Positions 17,858 through 26,647 of a DNA stretch of 48,191 nucleotides are shown piece after piece; position 1 is the stretch's first letter, and every line of letters starts with the position of its first letter. The DNA is from Zooshikella ganghwensis DSM 15267 (lineage in GTDB: Bacteria; Pseudomonadota; Gammaproteobacteria; Pseudomonadales; Zooshikellaceae), in the NCBI RefSeq assembly GCF_000428585.1, contig NZ_AUAF01000026.1, positions 1-48,191 on the forward strand. The letters are read 5' to 3'. The translations under genes were made by a program, and so were the position numbers. Below the pieces are notes generated by a model. The model was not told where the DNA came from. It made no database searches and worked only from the letters and a program-made list of their open reading frames with translations.

Positions 17858-19750
17858 ATGTCAAATGAAATCCAAGCTGTAGATCATACACATCTGGCAT
17901 CATTAGGAAGTAGTTTAAACTACATGCCAGAGACACTTGAGTCATTACTTGTTAAAAAAGCAAATGCAAATAAAGTTGTAGATTTAAAAGAAAAAGTTGC
18001 AAATATTATTTCACCTGTTGCCGAGTATCAAGATAATCAGGCACTTTCAGAAATGAAAGGATCTATAGAAAATATTCAACAGTATTGTGCTGAAACAGCT
18101 AGTTTTCTTAACGAAAGTTCAGAAGTTATTGATAAAGATGTTGTTAGTTCACTAAATAGTATATTAGAAAATATTGAATCAACTGCAACACTTGCTACTG
18201 AAAAATTTAATGAATTTTCTGAAGATGGTATAGAGGATAATAAAGAAGCTAATTTTCAAGCACAAAACTTATACTCTCGTGTTGTTAAAGATGTGTATAA
18301 ACTTAAGAAAAAAGAAACCGAAATAAGTGACTTACTAATCTCAGATAAAACCTTACTTTTAACTGAGAATGAGCAAGCCGCTGACTTTTTTTTGGGATGT
18401 ATTGCGACGGCTGTTTTTAACGACATATTACCTGCGAATGATACCGATGGTTTAGCAATGGCCACAATACGGCAACGAGTGCTAAACCTAAGTGCTGATA
18501 TTGATGATAAAATTAATCAGCATTTGAACTCAATATTACATAACGAAAATTTTAAAAATCTGGAATCAAATTGGCTTGGTTTACAAGGATTAATTGAGAG
18601 TACAGATTGGTCAGCTAATATTATGATCGATATGTTAGACTGTACCAAAGAAGAGCTCAAAGATGATTTAGCAAATAACTCCGTTGATTTGACGAACAGT
18701 GACCTGTTTAAAAAAGTATATGTGGCAGAGTACGATCAATATGGTGGTAACCCATACGGATCAATCATCGGATTATATGAATTTGAAAATTCAGACCCAG
18801 ACCGTAAGTTTTTAAGTACCATGGGTAAAGTTGCTGCAGCAAGTCATGCACCATTTATTTCATCAATCGGGCCTGAATTTTTTGGTTGTGAAAGTATACA
18901 AGAATTAGCTGATATTAAAGATCTTGATGCTCATTTGAACCATCCTCGTTTTGAAAAGTGGCATGAACTTCGCGAATCTGAAGAAGCAGCATATATTGGC
19001 ATGACATTGCCAAAGTTTTTATTACGAGCACCATATCAAGCTGATTCAAACCCTGGCGGAATTGGATTTGAAGAAAAAATAGATATTGTTGAAGGTCATA
19101 AAGATTATTTATGGTGTAATGCGGCATTTCTATTTTGTAAAAATATGATTCGATCATTTACTGAAACAGGTTGGTGTCAATATATTAGAGGACCTAAAGG
19201 TGGTGGTTTAGTCAAACACCTACCCAGTCATGCATTTCAGCTCAATGGTCAACAAGAACTAAAAACACCCATTGAAATGACCATACCTGATTATCGTGAA
19301 TTACAGTTTTCAAATGCAGGGTTTATTCCACTGATTTATCGGAAGGGGACTTCTGATGCTTGCTTTTTTAGCAGTCAATCAATTCGTAAGAATAAAGTAT
19401 ATAAAGACCCTAAAGAATCAGAGAATTCACAGCTAGTGTCTAACTTATCTTACACATTTTCTATCACGCGCATTGCTCATTATATTAAATGTATTATGCG
19501 TGATAATGTAGGTAGTACTGCAACTGCTGAATATATCAATGAAACAATACAAAGCTGGTTGTCACAGTATGTAACAACGGTAGTCAATCCTGATGACCGT
19601 ACTTTGCGTTACTATCCATTTAAAGCTGTCAGTACAGAAACTGAAGAGCGTGAAGGTATGGTCGGTTGGTATAATAGTAAAATATCCGTTTTACCTCATT
19701 TACAATTTGAAGGCTTAGATGCTGAGCTAAAGCTTGATGTACGCACCTGA
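17858..19750 (+). CDS. tssC: T6SS contractile sheath large subunit TssC/VipB with long N-terminal extension
   Basis: A 630-aa partner of TssB. The conserved core is complete: NFKNLESNWLGLQGL (about 231-245), YDQYGGNPYGSIIGLYEF, FISSIGPEFFGC, WHELRESEEAAYIGMTLPKF, GYIRGPKGGG-like YIRGPKGGGL, FIPLIYRKGTSDACFF and the C-terminal handshake region ending LKLDVRT. Most TssC proteins are about 490-510 aa and reach the NF..LE..W motif within the first ~80 residues. Here about 150 extra, acidic and helical residues precede it (including ENIQQYCAETASFLNESSE). In classical systems the TssC N-terminus is where ClpV docks; no clpV is present in this window, so the extension could serve a different recycling partner (inference). 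Confidence 0.93.
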   Translation: MSNEIQAVDHTHLASLGSSLNYMPETLESLLVKKANANKVVDLKEKVANIISPVAEYQDNQALSEMKGSIENIQQYCAETASFLNESSEVIDKDVVSSLNSILENIESTATLATEKFNEFSEDGIEDNKEANFQAQNLYSRVVKDVYKLKKKETEISDLLISDKTLLLTENEQAADFFLGCIATAVFNDILPANDTDGLAMATIRQRVLNLSADIDDKINQHLNSILHNENFKNLESNWLGLQGLIESTDWSANIMIDMLDCTKEELKDDLANNSVDLTNSDLFKKVYVAEYDQYGGNPYGSIIGLYEFENSDPDRKFLSTMGKVAAASHAPFISSIGPEFFGCESIQELADIKDLDAHLNHPRFEKWHELRESEEAAYIGMTLPKFLLRAPYQADSNPGGIGFEEKIDIVEGHKDYLWCNAAFLFCKNMIRSFTETGWCQYIRGPKGGGLVKHLPSHAFQLNGQQELKTPIEMTIPDYRELQFSNAGFIPLIYRKGTSDACFFSSQSIRKNKVYKDPKESENSQLVSNLSYTFSITRIAHYIKCIMRDNVGSTATAEYINETIQSWLSQYVTTVVNPDDRTLRYYPFKAVSTETEEREGMVGWYNSKISVLPHLQFEGLDAELKLDVRT

Positions 19751-19867
19751 TAAAGCACTAAAAACTGATTTCACTTCTTATTAAAAGGAATACAGCCTCA
19801 TACGAGGATGTGTGTTGTGTGCTATTAACTGTCTATAAAAGTATAATTATCATTAAGGGGAATTATT

Positions 19868-20449
19868 ATGGCAGCTTCTTCATTTGACTGTTGTGTAAGT
19901 CAAGGGTTTAATTTTCAAAAAGATTCTCAGCGCTTAGTAGGTCATATTAATTCATTGACTATTGGTGGGACAAAATTTAAAGCTGATTTTTCAGTGATGG
20001 ACCCAACCAATATTAGTGATGAAGGTGGCAAGGTAAAAGTTGTTGGGGTTGTTTCTTCAATATACTGGAATGGTGGATTTGCAGACCCTGTTAGTTTTTG
20101 CTGTAATTTATCAACAACAAATAAACAGGAAGCTGCTGTGCTACAGCATACCAAGCTAAGTAACACTAATGTTGAAATGGCATTTACGATTTATGAGTAC
20201 GACCCAAACGAAAAAGTATTCTTTAAATCTTTTCATACCAATGATCAACCAGTTAAAGGATTGGTAAATAAAAGTGGTGGAGAATTGAATGTCAGTGTGG
20301 ATATGGATGAATCAAGCATAGTGACATCACCTAAAAACTTTGCATTCTATTTGGGTGTAATGCCAAAAGATGAAGAGCAAGATATCCACATGGCTGTTTC
20401 TAATAAATCTAAGTTTGTGAAGAAATGGGGAGTATCTGTAGGCGAATAA
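19868..20449 (+). CDS. hcp: T6SS inner tube protein, IglC-like Hcp
   Basis: A 193-aa protein in the position of Hcp, between tssC and tssK. It is divergent from classical Hcp (about 160-170 aa). The segment RLVGHINSLTIGGTKF resembles the start of Francisella IglC as I remember it (RLFIDSLTIAGEKL), and the remaining pattern is a beta-rich fold like Hcp. The strong Shine-Dalgarno AAGGGG lies 8 bases before the ATG, as expected for a protein needed in many copies. A 117-base gap precedes the gene, and a large inverted repeat follows it (20465-20543). It probably forms hexameric rings stacked into the secreted tube. The assignment is by position and partial similarity. Confidence 0.75.
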   Translation: MAASSFDCCVSQGFNFQKDSQRLVGHINSLTIGGTKFKADFSVMDPTNISDEGGKVKVVGVVSSIYWNGGFADPVSFCCNLSTTNKQEAAVLQHTKLSNTNVEMAFTIYEYDPNEKVFFKSFHTNDQPVKGLVNKSGGELNVSVDMDESSIVTSPKNFAFYLGVMPKDEEQDIHMAVSNKSKFVKKWGVSVGE

Positions 20450-20464
20450 TAAATTGGCTTTAAA

Positions 20465-20543
20465 ACCTTTTGCAATCAATCTAATAATTGTAGCTATTTC
20501 CCTTCTTGAATATCTCTCGTTATAAGGATATTTTGCAAAAGGT
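20465..20543 (+). promoter_or_regulatory. Intercistronic RNA structure between hcp and tssK
   Basis: A perfect 11-base inverted repeat, ACCTTTTGCAA (20465-20475) and TTGCAAAAGGT (20533-20543), encloses a second perfect pair, AATATC (20509-20514) and GATATT (20527-20532), which abuts the right outer arm. As RNA this makes a two-level stem in the 152-base hcp-tssK gap. There is no T tract, so it is more likely an RNA-stability or processing element than a terminator. Confidence 0.55.
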
Positions 20544-20601
20544 CCATTCGATATTATGACTGCATATTTGACAATATAAGAAAAATTAAGGAGAAGCTTA
20601 A

Positions 20602-21933
20602 ATGGCTAATGATGTGCCAGCTCCTGTTAAATGGGAATTAGGACAACCTTTACTGCCAGAACATTTAATGGCACAGGAAGAGTCTCTTATTGCTGAAGCC
20701 TCAGAGCGTCTGACAATAATGGGGTTACCAGCATATGGACTGAGTGTGGTACAGTGGGATGAAGCCTTGCTGCGTGATGAAGGCTGTCTACAATTAAAAA
20801 AACTAAGATTGCTCACTAAAAACTATAATGTATTTGTCGATTATCCAGGCAATACACGAATTTTAACACCTCCCATCGCATTGCAAGAACATCGTGAGCC
20901 GACAATTTACTATTATATTCTAAGAGAAAAAGCACCTAAGTATGATTCTACAGTAACGCCATTAATCCCAAAAAATGAAGGCATTAATCGTCGTTTATTG
21001 AAATTGATTATCAGTGCTAGTCAAGTATTACCAAGTGAATATGAATACATACTCAATGATCATGACTTTATTGAGCAAGGCTGTTTAGGTCAATTTGAAA
21101 AACCTTATGATAAGGGATGGCAATTATCCAGTGCTTTTGTACCTCCTTTATTACAGTTAGGTCAATCACCTTATTTAACACCTTCATTGAAGCAGTTGCT
21201 CACAATATTAAGGCGGTATCGAGCAGAATTACGACAAGAATACACAGCTAAAAATTTACCCACCTCTTTGTTATATGGCGTTAAACAATGTTTGCATAGT
21301 GTGCAAACCAATTTGCGTTTACTAGAGAATTTAAATGTTGCAACAGATATCGAAGGTGAATTAAAGCTTCATCCATACTATTTGTACGATTCATTACAAG
21401 GCTTATTGACGGATATTACCCTCTATCGTGGTGAATGGCCTGAACGTGATCCAAAACCCTATCGTCACCAACAATTACATATGTTGTTTAGTCAACTTAT
21501 TCAACAACTTGTGGTTAGGATGAAGGTGAATAATGAACAAGCACAATGTTATGAATTTATGCTTAAAGATGGCTTATATTCAACACCACTACCACCAGGA
21601 ATAAACACAGATGATACATTATATCTTGTCATTGATCATCAGCATCATGCCCCTCTAACACAAGATGAATTACCACGAATTACCAGTTGTGCTCGTGTAT
21701 CTACATTACATAATTATTCACTGAAAGGTGTTGATTTAATTCCAATAGAAAATCCAACATTTGGCTATGAATTTGGTCAATCGGTACAATGCTTCAAGTT
21801 AAGTTCAGAAGGTGAAAGACTACATATTCAAAAAAATAATGATGTTGGTTTTTACGCTCAATCGTTATATCAGACACTGTCTTTTTACTTATATCGTAAA
21901 TTGCAATTTGAAACTGTGAAAACTATGGATTAG
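20602..21933 (+). CDS. tssK: T6SS baseplate protein TssK (IglD-like)
   Basis: A 443-aa protein, the usual TssK length. The N-terminus carries the family start VKWELGQPLLPEHLMAQEESL (W-x-x-G-x-x-L-x-P-x-H). A beta shoulder domain is followed by the helical middle (about 205-330) and a C-terminal head (ending SLYQTLSFYLYRKLQFETVK). TssK trimers connect the baseplate wedge (TssF/TssG) to the TssL/TssM membrane complex. Shine-Dalgarno AAGGAG precedes the ATG. It is preceded by the RNA structure after hcp and followed, 83 bases later, by the small spike gene. Confidence 0.9.
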   Translation: MANDVPAPVKWELGQPLLPEHLMAQEESLIAEASERLTIMGLPAYGLSVVQWDEALLRDEGCLQLKKLRLLTKNYNVFVDYPGNTRILTPPIALQEHREPTIYYYILREKAPKYDSTVTPLIPKNEGINRRLLKLIISASQVLPSEYEYILNDHDFIEQGCLGQFEKPYDKGWQLSSAFVPPLLQLGQSPYLTPSLKQLLTILRRYRAELRQEYTAKNLPTSLLYGVKQCLHSVQTNLRLLENLNVATDIEGELKLHPYYLYDSLQGLLTDITLYRGEWPERDPKPYRHQQLHMLFSQLIQQLVVRMKVNNEQAQCYEFMLKDGLYSTPLPPGINTDDTLYLVIDHQHHAPLTQDELPRITSCARVSTLHNYSLKGVDLIPIENPTFGYEFGQSVQCFKLSSEGERLHIQKNNDVGFYAQSLYQTLSFYLYRKLQFETVKTMD

Positions 21934-22016
21934 CTGAAATAGACCGTAAAAGTCATTAATAATGTTTCGAATGGTTTCTACGTTATACATAGAGTCACAG
22001 TTCAGGTGATTAATAT

Positions 22017-22406
22017 ATGAGTGCTTTGCTATGTCGAATTGAGTTAAGTAAAAAAAACGGTATCGTCATAACAGTTAATAATGAATCTGGAAATATAAAA
22101 CACACTATTGTTCTCGATAATGACTCAATCACTACGACATCAAAAGGAAATAGCAGTACTAGCACAATCAAGCAAACTCCTGACAGTGTAACAATTGACT
22201 GCAAAACATTTAAAGTCACAGCAGATAAAATAGAGTGTACATCAAATCAAGCCACAAAGCTTTCTAGTGGGACTGATTTTTCTATTTCTGGTGGAACTAC
22301 TTTTACTGCTAAAGGCAATACAAATGCGACGCTTTCTTCTACTAAAGTTGATGTTAAGGGACAGGCAATGGTTAATATTCAAGGGGCAATGATCAAGTTA
22401 CAGTAG
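22017..22406 (+). CDS. Small free-standing beta-helix spike protein (VgrG/gp5 C-terminal type)
   Basis: A 129-aa protein almost entirely of alternating short beta strands rich in Thr, Ser, Val and Lys (IVLDNDSITTTSKG, VTIDCKTFKVTADKI, FSISGGTTFTAKGN) and ending VDVKGQAMVNIQGAMIKLQ. This is the signature of the gp5/VgrG C-terminal needle that takes the PAAR tip. Classical VgrG carries this needle fused to its gp27/OB part; here the hub is a separate gene (26648). Francisella likewise has a very short VgrG. The ATG has AGGTGA 8 bases upstream. It is most likely the trimeric needle of this T6SS; a role independent of the large VgrG cannot be excluded. Confidence 0.7.
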   Translation: MSALLCRIELSKKNGIVITVNNESGNIKHTIVLDNDSITTTSKGNSSTSTIKQTPDSVTIDCKTFKVTADKIECTSNQATKLSSGTDFSISGGTTFTAKGNTNATLSSTKVDVKGQAMVNIQGAMIKLQ

Positions 22407-22438
22407 TGTAAATAATAATTATAGAGTGGTGATTTGTC

Positions 22439-24049
22439 ATGGATCTCAGCACACAACTTAAGAAAGCTTACAGCGATGAGCTATCCTTTATTAATGAATT
22501 TAATGAACAATTGACAACAGGCTATTCAGAATTGCCTGTTGATAGCCAAAACCCTGAAATAAAACAGTTACTAGAGTCGGTTGCACTATTAATAGCGCGA
22601 AATAGAGTCACAAGTCAGCAGCATATTGACCAATTGTATCGTCGGCTCTTTTATCAATTGTATCCGTATTTGACATCACCTGTACCTGCAATGGCTCTTG
22701 TCAAAGTTGAGTCATTGCATAGTTACGATCGTGTTCAATTACCAGCAAAAACAGGTATGATTTTTTCGACGCCTGATGATGAATATGCTTACTTCCAAAC
22801 GTTGTTTGATCTTAGTATCGAACCTATCCGGCTTGATACGGTATCTTGTTATGGTAGTTATACTCTCCAAAGTAAGCTTGAACTAAAAATTAGCAATCAA
22901 TCAACTAAACCTTATCCGCTTAGGTCGACTCATTTCTTTTTATGCGCAGGAGATGATTATTGTTTAACGCTACAGTTGCAACAGTTATTAAAAGACAATA
23001 TCAAAAATGTTGAGGCAGAGTTTGAAAATGGCTGTCGTTATCCTTGTGAGGTCAGTATTGGTATACCAAACATAGATAACAGTTCACTATATCAAAAAAA
23101 CCCTTTAGCAATTGAACGGCATCGTTTTCAATTACCAATGATGGCATCTTATTTAACAATTAAGTGTCCGGAAGCACCTGAACAATGGCAAATGTGCAAG
23201 ATTAATTTAATCATTGATAAGCCTTGGCCTCCTGTACTCAATATCACACGGCAAATGTTTCAATTAAATGTGGTACCGGTTGAAAATTTACAGCAAGAAG
23301 AAGCAGATACAATTGAGTTTGATGGTGTGCAAACGGTTTGGCCTATTTTACCACCTCGGACTAAATCCACATTATCATTATGTACTTTGGAAGGGGTCTA
23401 TCAGGTTAAAAATAATGAGCGTATTGCACTGCACTCAGGCGTTGTTAAATCAACATCAGGGCATTATGCCATTCATGATGTGGTGTCTGGAAATCAGCAA
23501 AAACATGAAGTAGCGATAAATATGCCTGAAGCATTTGATGAACCTGTTGATATTATTATTCAGGGACGTTGGCATGATCCTACATTTAGTCAATTACTCT
23601 GGAAACCATTAGCGATTCGTTGGTATGAGCATGATCTTCCAGATTTATCTTTACAGTTATTACCTTCAACGAAACAGGCCATTGTTCCTTTCTGTGCATC
23701 CATTACGTTAACGCCAGAACAGTATCTAGCCTTATCCGCTGTAAAAAACAAAGTTCGGTTAGATTTAGGTGATATTTTACTTATTTTAGATTCGATGGGT
23801 ACAGTGTGGTTGAGAGAATTTAAAAGAATTCGGGAATTGTTAGCTAAATGTTATTGCTACGATTATCAAACGGTAAATAATCAAGGAAAACAATGTCTTG
23901 GACTGCATTATGTTATTGCTTTTCATCCCTTTGAAGATCATTTTAATCCACTTATAAAAGCGTTTATTGATCGTTTGGCTGCAATTCTCAAATTATGGAT
24001 AACGGCATGCCCAGTTAAACTAACTACTGATGCAATACCAGAGGCATAA
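22439..24049 (+). CDS. tssF: T6SS baseplate protein TssF (IglH-like)
   Basis: A 536-aa baseplate wedge protein. The family pattern at the N-terminus is present: YSDELSFINEFNEQL, then PEIKQLLESVALLIARNR and the LFYQLYPYLTSPVPAMALVK segment typical of TssF. The central part has FQLNVVPVENLQQEE, matching the usual N-x-F-x-L-x-x-x-P-V-x-N motif. TssF is somewhat shorter here than the ~600 aa of classical T6SSi members. It binds TssG and TssK to form the wedge around the VgrG hub. It is 32 bases after the spike gene and followed by tssL. Confidence 0.88.
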   Translation: MDLSTQLKKAYSDELSFINEFNEQLTTGYSELPVDSQNPEIKQLLESVALLIARNRVTSQQHIDQLYRRLFYQLYPYLTSPVPAMALVKVESLHSYDRVQLPAKTGMIFSTPDDEYAYFQTLFDLSIEPIRLDTVSCYGSYTLQSKLELKISNQSTKPYPLRSTHFFLCAGDDYCLTLQLQQLLKDNIKNVEAEFENGCRYPCEVSIGIPNIDNSSLYQKNPLAIERHRFQLPMMASYLTIKCPEAPEQWQMCKINLIIDKPWPPVLNITRQMFQLNVVPVENLQQEEADTIEFDGVQTVWPILPPRTKSTLSLCTLEGVYQVKNNERIALHSGVVKSTSGHYAIHDVVSGNQQKHEVAINMPEAFDEPVDIIIQGRWHDPTFSQLLWKPLAIRWYEHDLPDLSLQLLPSTKQAIVPFCASITLTPEQYLALSAVKNKVRLDLGDILLILDSMGTVWLREFKRIRELLAKCYCYDYQTVNNQGKQCLGLHYVIAFHPFEDHFNPLIKAFIDRLAAILKLWITACPVKLTTDAIPEA

Positions 24050-24088
24050 TACCGTAAACTAGTGCATTTGCTTGTGGGAGAGTGAGTC

Positions 24089-24718
24089 ATGAATTTTGAA
24101 TGTTGGCAAAGTATTTATACATTTATTATAGAAAGAGACAAAGTATTAACAGATCAACAAGTGGTTAAAACTACTTCGACTGAAAATCTAACGGGGGCAG
24201 AGTCTTCTGCAAATATAAAAGCATCTATGAATACTCATTCTATTGCACAAGATACGACCACACTGCAGATTTTTAATCAGGTTTTAAGTGCATTAGTTGC
24301 CTGTCAGAAGAGTTTAAGTCGTGAGTTAACCGAAGAACAAGTGTATTGGATTATTATGGCGCTGGCTATTCATTCAGATGAAATCGCACGTAATCAATGT
24401 TCTGGTATTAATCCATGGGACTGGCCAGGTTTACAAGAGAAACATCTAAATGTAAAAGCCGGTGGCAGTTACTTTTATGAATGTATTGATCAGCTAATTG
24501 AAAAGCGCATTCATTTTGCGGATGCATTAGACGTATTTTATTTTTCATTGAATCAGGGCTTTGTCGGTCAGTATCATGATGATGACCAAAAAAAACATGA
24601 GTATTTAACCCTGATTGAAGATAATCTTGATTGTGTTATTCGTGAAAATCCGTATGCTTCAGTAGTTAAATTTAAAAGAGTGACAAGTAAGCGTGCACAA
24701 CCGGACCTTCGCATATGA
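24089..24718 (+). CDS. tssL: T6SS TssL/DotU-like protein without C-terminal membrane anchor
   Basis: A 209-aa protein with the DotU cytoplasmic domain: LSALVACQKSL, IMALAIHSDEIARNQ, W..PGLQEKHLNVKAGGSYFYECIDQLI and the family hallmark LDVFYFSLNQGFVGQYHDD. Typical TssL proteins end with a single transmembrane helix after this domain. Here the C-terminus (NPYASVVKFKRVTSKRAQPD) is charged and no hydrophobic stretch of about 20 residues is visible anywhere. It may therefore be held at the membrane by another protein, such as the IcmF-like protein at 28806. Its last four bases overlap the ATG of tssG (ATGA). Confidence 0.82.
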   Translation: MNFECWQSIYTFIIERDKVLTDQQVVKTTSTENLTGAESSANIKASMNTHSIAQDTTTLQIFNQVLSALVACQKSLSRELTEEQVYWIIMALAIHSDEIARNQCSGINPWDWPGLQEKHLNVKAGGSYFYECIDQLIEKRIHFADALDVFYFSLNQGFVGQYHDDDQKKHEYLTLIEDNLDCVIRENPYASVVKFKRVTSKRAQPDLRI

Positions 24719-25626
24719 TAAGCCCGTACAGCACCTGCGCAAAAAAAATAAACAGTCACCTCAATCGTTTTGATATTTTAGCATTACTCAAACTATTAGA
24801 TTACAAAGGCTATACGACAGATAAAATTAGATTTAAAAGTAATGCAAACTTAACTTCCCAAAAACGCATCATTGAGCGTGTAGAGTTCATTTTTGAATAT
24901 GTACATATAACATTAAACTTAGGTTTATTAGGAGCGCAAACTCATTTGCCTTCATATTGGTTAAAAAAGCTTGATCATTATACCTTAGACAGACCTCAGT
25001 TAGAGGCGTTGCTCATCTTTTTAGATCATATGATTATTTTGGACTTTTTAGGTCAACTTTATCCAGAAATCAATCGTTATTACTTTACACAGTGGCACCA
25101 AATAGTACAGCAACATGTTTTTTTCGATACTACGCCTTCAAGTATGAATTTACATTGGTTATTAACCAATGTATTTCCTGAGTTTGACATTATTTTAGAA
25201 CAACAGCCAAGAGCACAATCAACGCAAGCTAAGGCACATACCTTTGGTATGTCGACTTTCAATTCAACAACAACGTTAGGCGGTATTGGTTTTCAAACGG
25301 TCAGTTCATTGCTTATTCGACTCACGTTAAGATATGCTGATTATCGTCATAACCTAAACTGGGAAAATGAAATTAATTATCGTTTAAGGCACTATGTTTT
25401 AGTTTTTTTTACTAATAAATCTGTAAATTTTGACATTGTCTTTACGACGTCGATACCTAGGGAAGGGCTACGCCTACAACGGCAAAGCCAACTTGGTCAA
25501 GATACACTGATTGGCATGGATAACAGGACTAAACACATACACCTATACGAAGGCCAAATGGTAGATGCCAAACCTAAACCAGCAACCCAGTATGGATGGA
25601 CTGATTTATGTCGAATCCAGCTTTAA
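24715..25626 (+). CDS. tssG: T6SS baseplate protein TssG (IglJ-like)
   Basis: A 303-aa protein in the normal position next to tssF/tssL. The pattern is that of TssG: NRFDILALLKLLDYKGY, IRFKSNANLTSQ, a region with LGLLGAQTHLPSYW and LLIFLDHMIILDFLGQLYPEINRYYF (in TssG usually FLD.FNHR...), and a C-terminal LGQDTLIGM segment close to the family's LG.ntWLG. Identity to classical TssG looks low. The ATGA overlap with tssL and the 19-base overlap with the next gene indicate coupled translation. Confidence 0.8.
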   Translation: MISPYSTCAKKINSHLNRFDILALLKLLDYKGYTTDKIRFKSNANLTSQKRIIERVEFIFEYVHITLNLGLLGAQTHLPSYWLKKLDHYTLDRPQLEALLIFLDHMIILDFLGQLYPEINRYYFTQWHQIVQQHVFFDTTPSSMNLHWLLTNVFPEFDIILEQQPRAQSTQAKAHTFGMSTFNSTTTLGGIGFQTVSSLLIRLTLRYADYRHNLNWENEINYRLRHYVLVFFTNKSVNFDIVFTTSIPREGLRLQRQSQLGQDTLIGMDNRTKHIHLYEGQMVDAKPKPATQYGWTDLCRIQL

Positions 25627-26612
25627 CGTATCTTGTTAATGATGTTGTGTTAGAAACAGATGTTTCCGCACAAATGATTGAACAACATTTTACAACGTTA
25701 GCGAGTTGGTGGATTAATGGTGAGTTTGAAAAGTTAGTAGCTCAGGGTGATGAGATAATCCCCGTTGATATTTATGATATTCGTATCGTTACCTATTATT
25801 TATACAGTGTTTGGGTTGTAAACAACCACCAGCAATTTGTAGATGTCATTCAGGTTATTTTACGAATTTTCGAAAAACTTTATAGTGAAGATGATATTGC
25901 TTTTAAAAGTAGTGCCGAAAATGTCAAAGCAATAGAAGACTGCACAGCATTATTAATAAAAAAAATTCACAAGCGTTTAGAAAGATTTACACCTACATTA
26001 GCTACAGTAAACGAAGATCCTCAGCAAATTGTTGATCAGCTCATGGCACTTATGGAGTGTTTAGCGCCCTATACTCAGTTAGCATTAACCGTTAAACAGT
26101 TGGCAGAAATAAAAGCATTGTATTGGCCGCTTATTGAAACTTTTACGCATGACGCAGACGATGCCAACCATAATGAAATCAATGAGGTTGACTCCGATGA
26201 GCAGCAAAATGTAAACGATGACGTAGTAACGCATCCATCCACAATGGGCATGGAAACGTGGTCACATTCATTAACTTTACTGATGGATAAAATTGCGTTG
26301 TTAGAGGCGCTGGTTAAGCGTGACCAACTGTATAAAGCTGCTGTTGTAGTAGAAGATATTCAACATGAATTAGCTAATTTTAATCCATTGTTGTATTTAC
26401 CGCAGTTATTTCAAGGTTATACAGCTTTAAAAGCGCAACATATTAGTACATTTACTCACTATATTCACAGCCATAACCCACATCAGTGGCAAGCGTTAAG
26501 AGAGCATTATACCGTTGATAAAAAAGCTTTTCTGGGGTTGAGCATTACGCCAGATCAACAAGAGTATGCTGATGAAAGGGAAGTGAGTGGCATGGTTTAT
26601 GACGATGATTAA
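25608..26612 (+). CDS. T6SS TssA/VasJ-like protein (position of IglI)
   Basis: A 334-aa acidic, helical protein. The C-terminal third (about 225-315) matches the TssA/VasJ-type C-terminal region: MDKIALLEALVKRDQLYKA, then DIQHELANFNPLLYLPQLF (the FdPlxYLPxLF motif of that family) and W..LREHYTVDKKAFL. The N-terminal two-thirds is poorly conserved, with a variable acidic linker (about 180-210). TssA proteins prime the baseplate and cap the growing sheath; in Francisella the comparable gene is iglI. It begins inside tssG (19-base overlap). Confidence 0.68.
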   Translation: MSNPALTYLVNDVVLETDVSAQMIEQHFTTLASWWINGEFEKLVAQGDEIIPVDIYDIRIVTYYLYSVWVVNNHQQFVDVIQVILRIFEKLYSEDDIAFKSSAENVKAIEDCTALLIKKIHKRLERFTPTLATVNEDPQQIVDQLMALMECLAPYTQLALTVKQLAEIKALYWPLIETFTHDADDANHNEINEVDSDEQQNVNDDVVTHPSTMGMETWSHSLTLLMDKIALLEALVKRDQLYKAAVVVEDIQHELANFNPLLYLPQLFQGYTALKAQHISTFTHYIHSHNPHQWQALREHYTVDKKAFLGLSITPDQQEYADEREVSGMVYDDD

Positions 26613-26647
26613 GTTTAAGCGCTTCCTGAATAAAGAGGAAATCGGTC

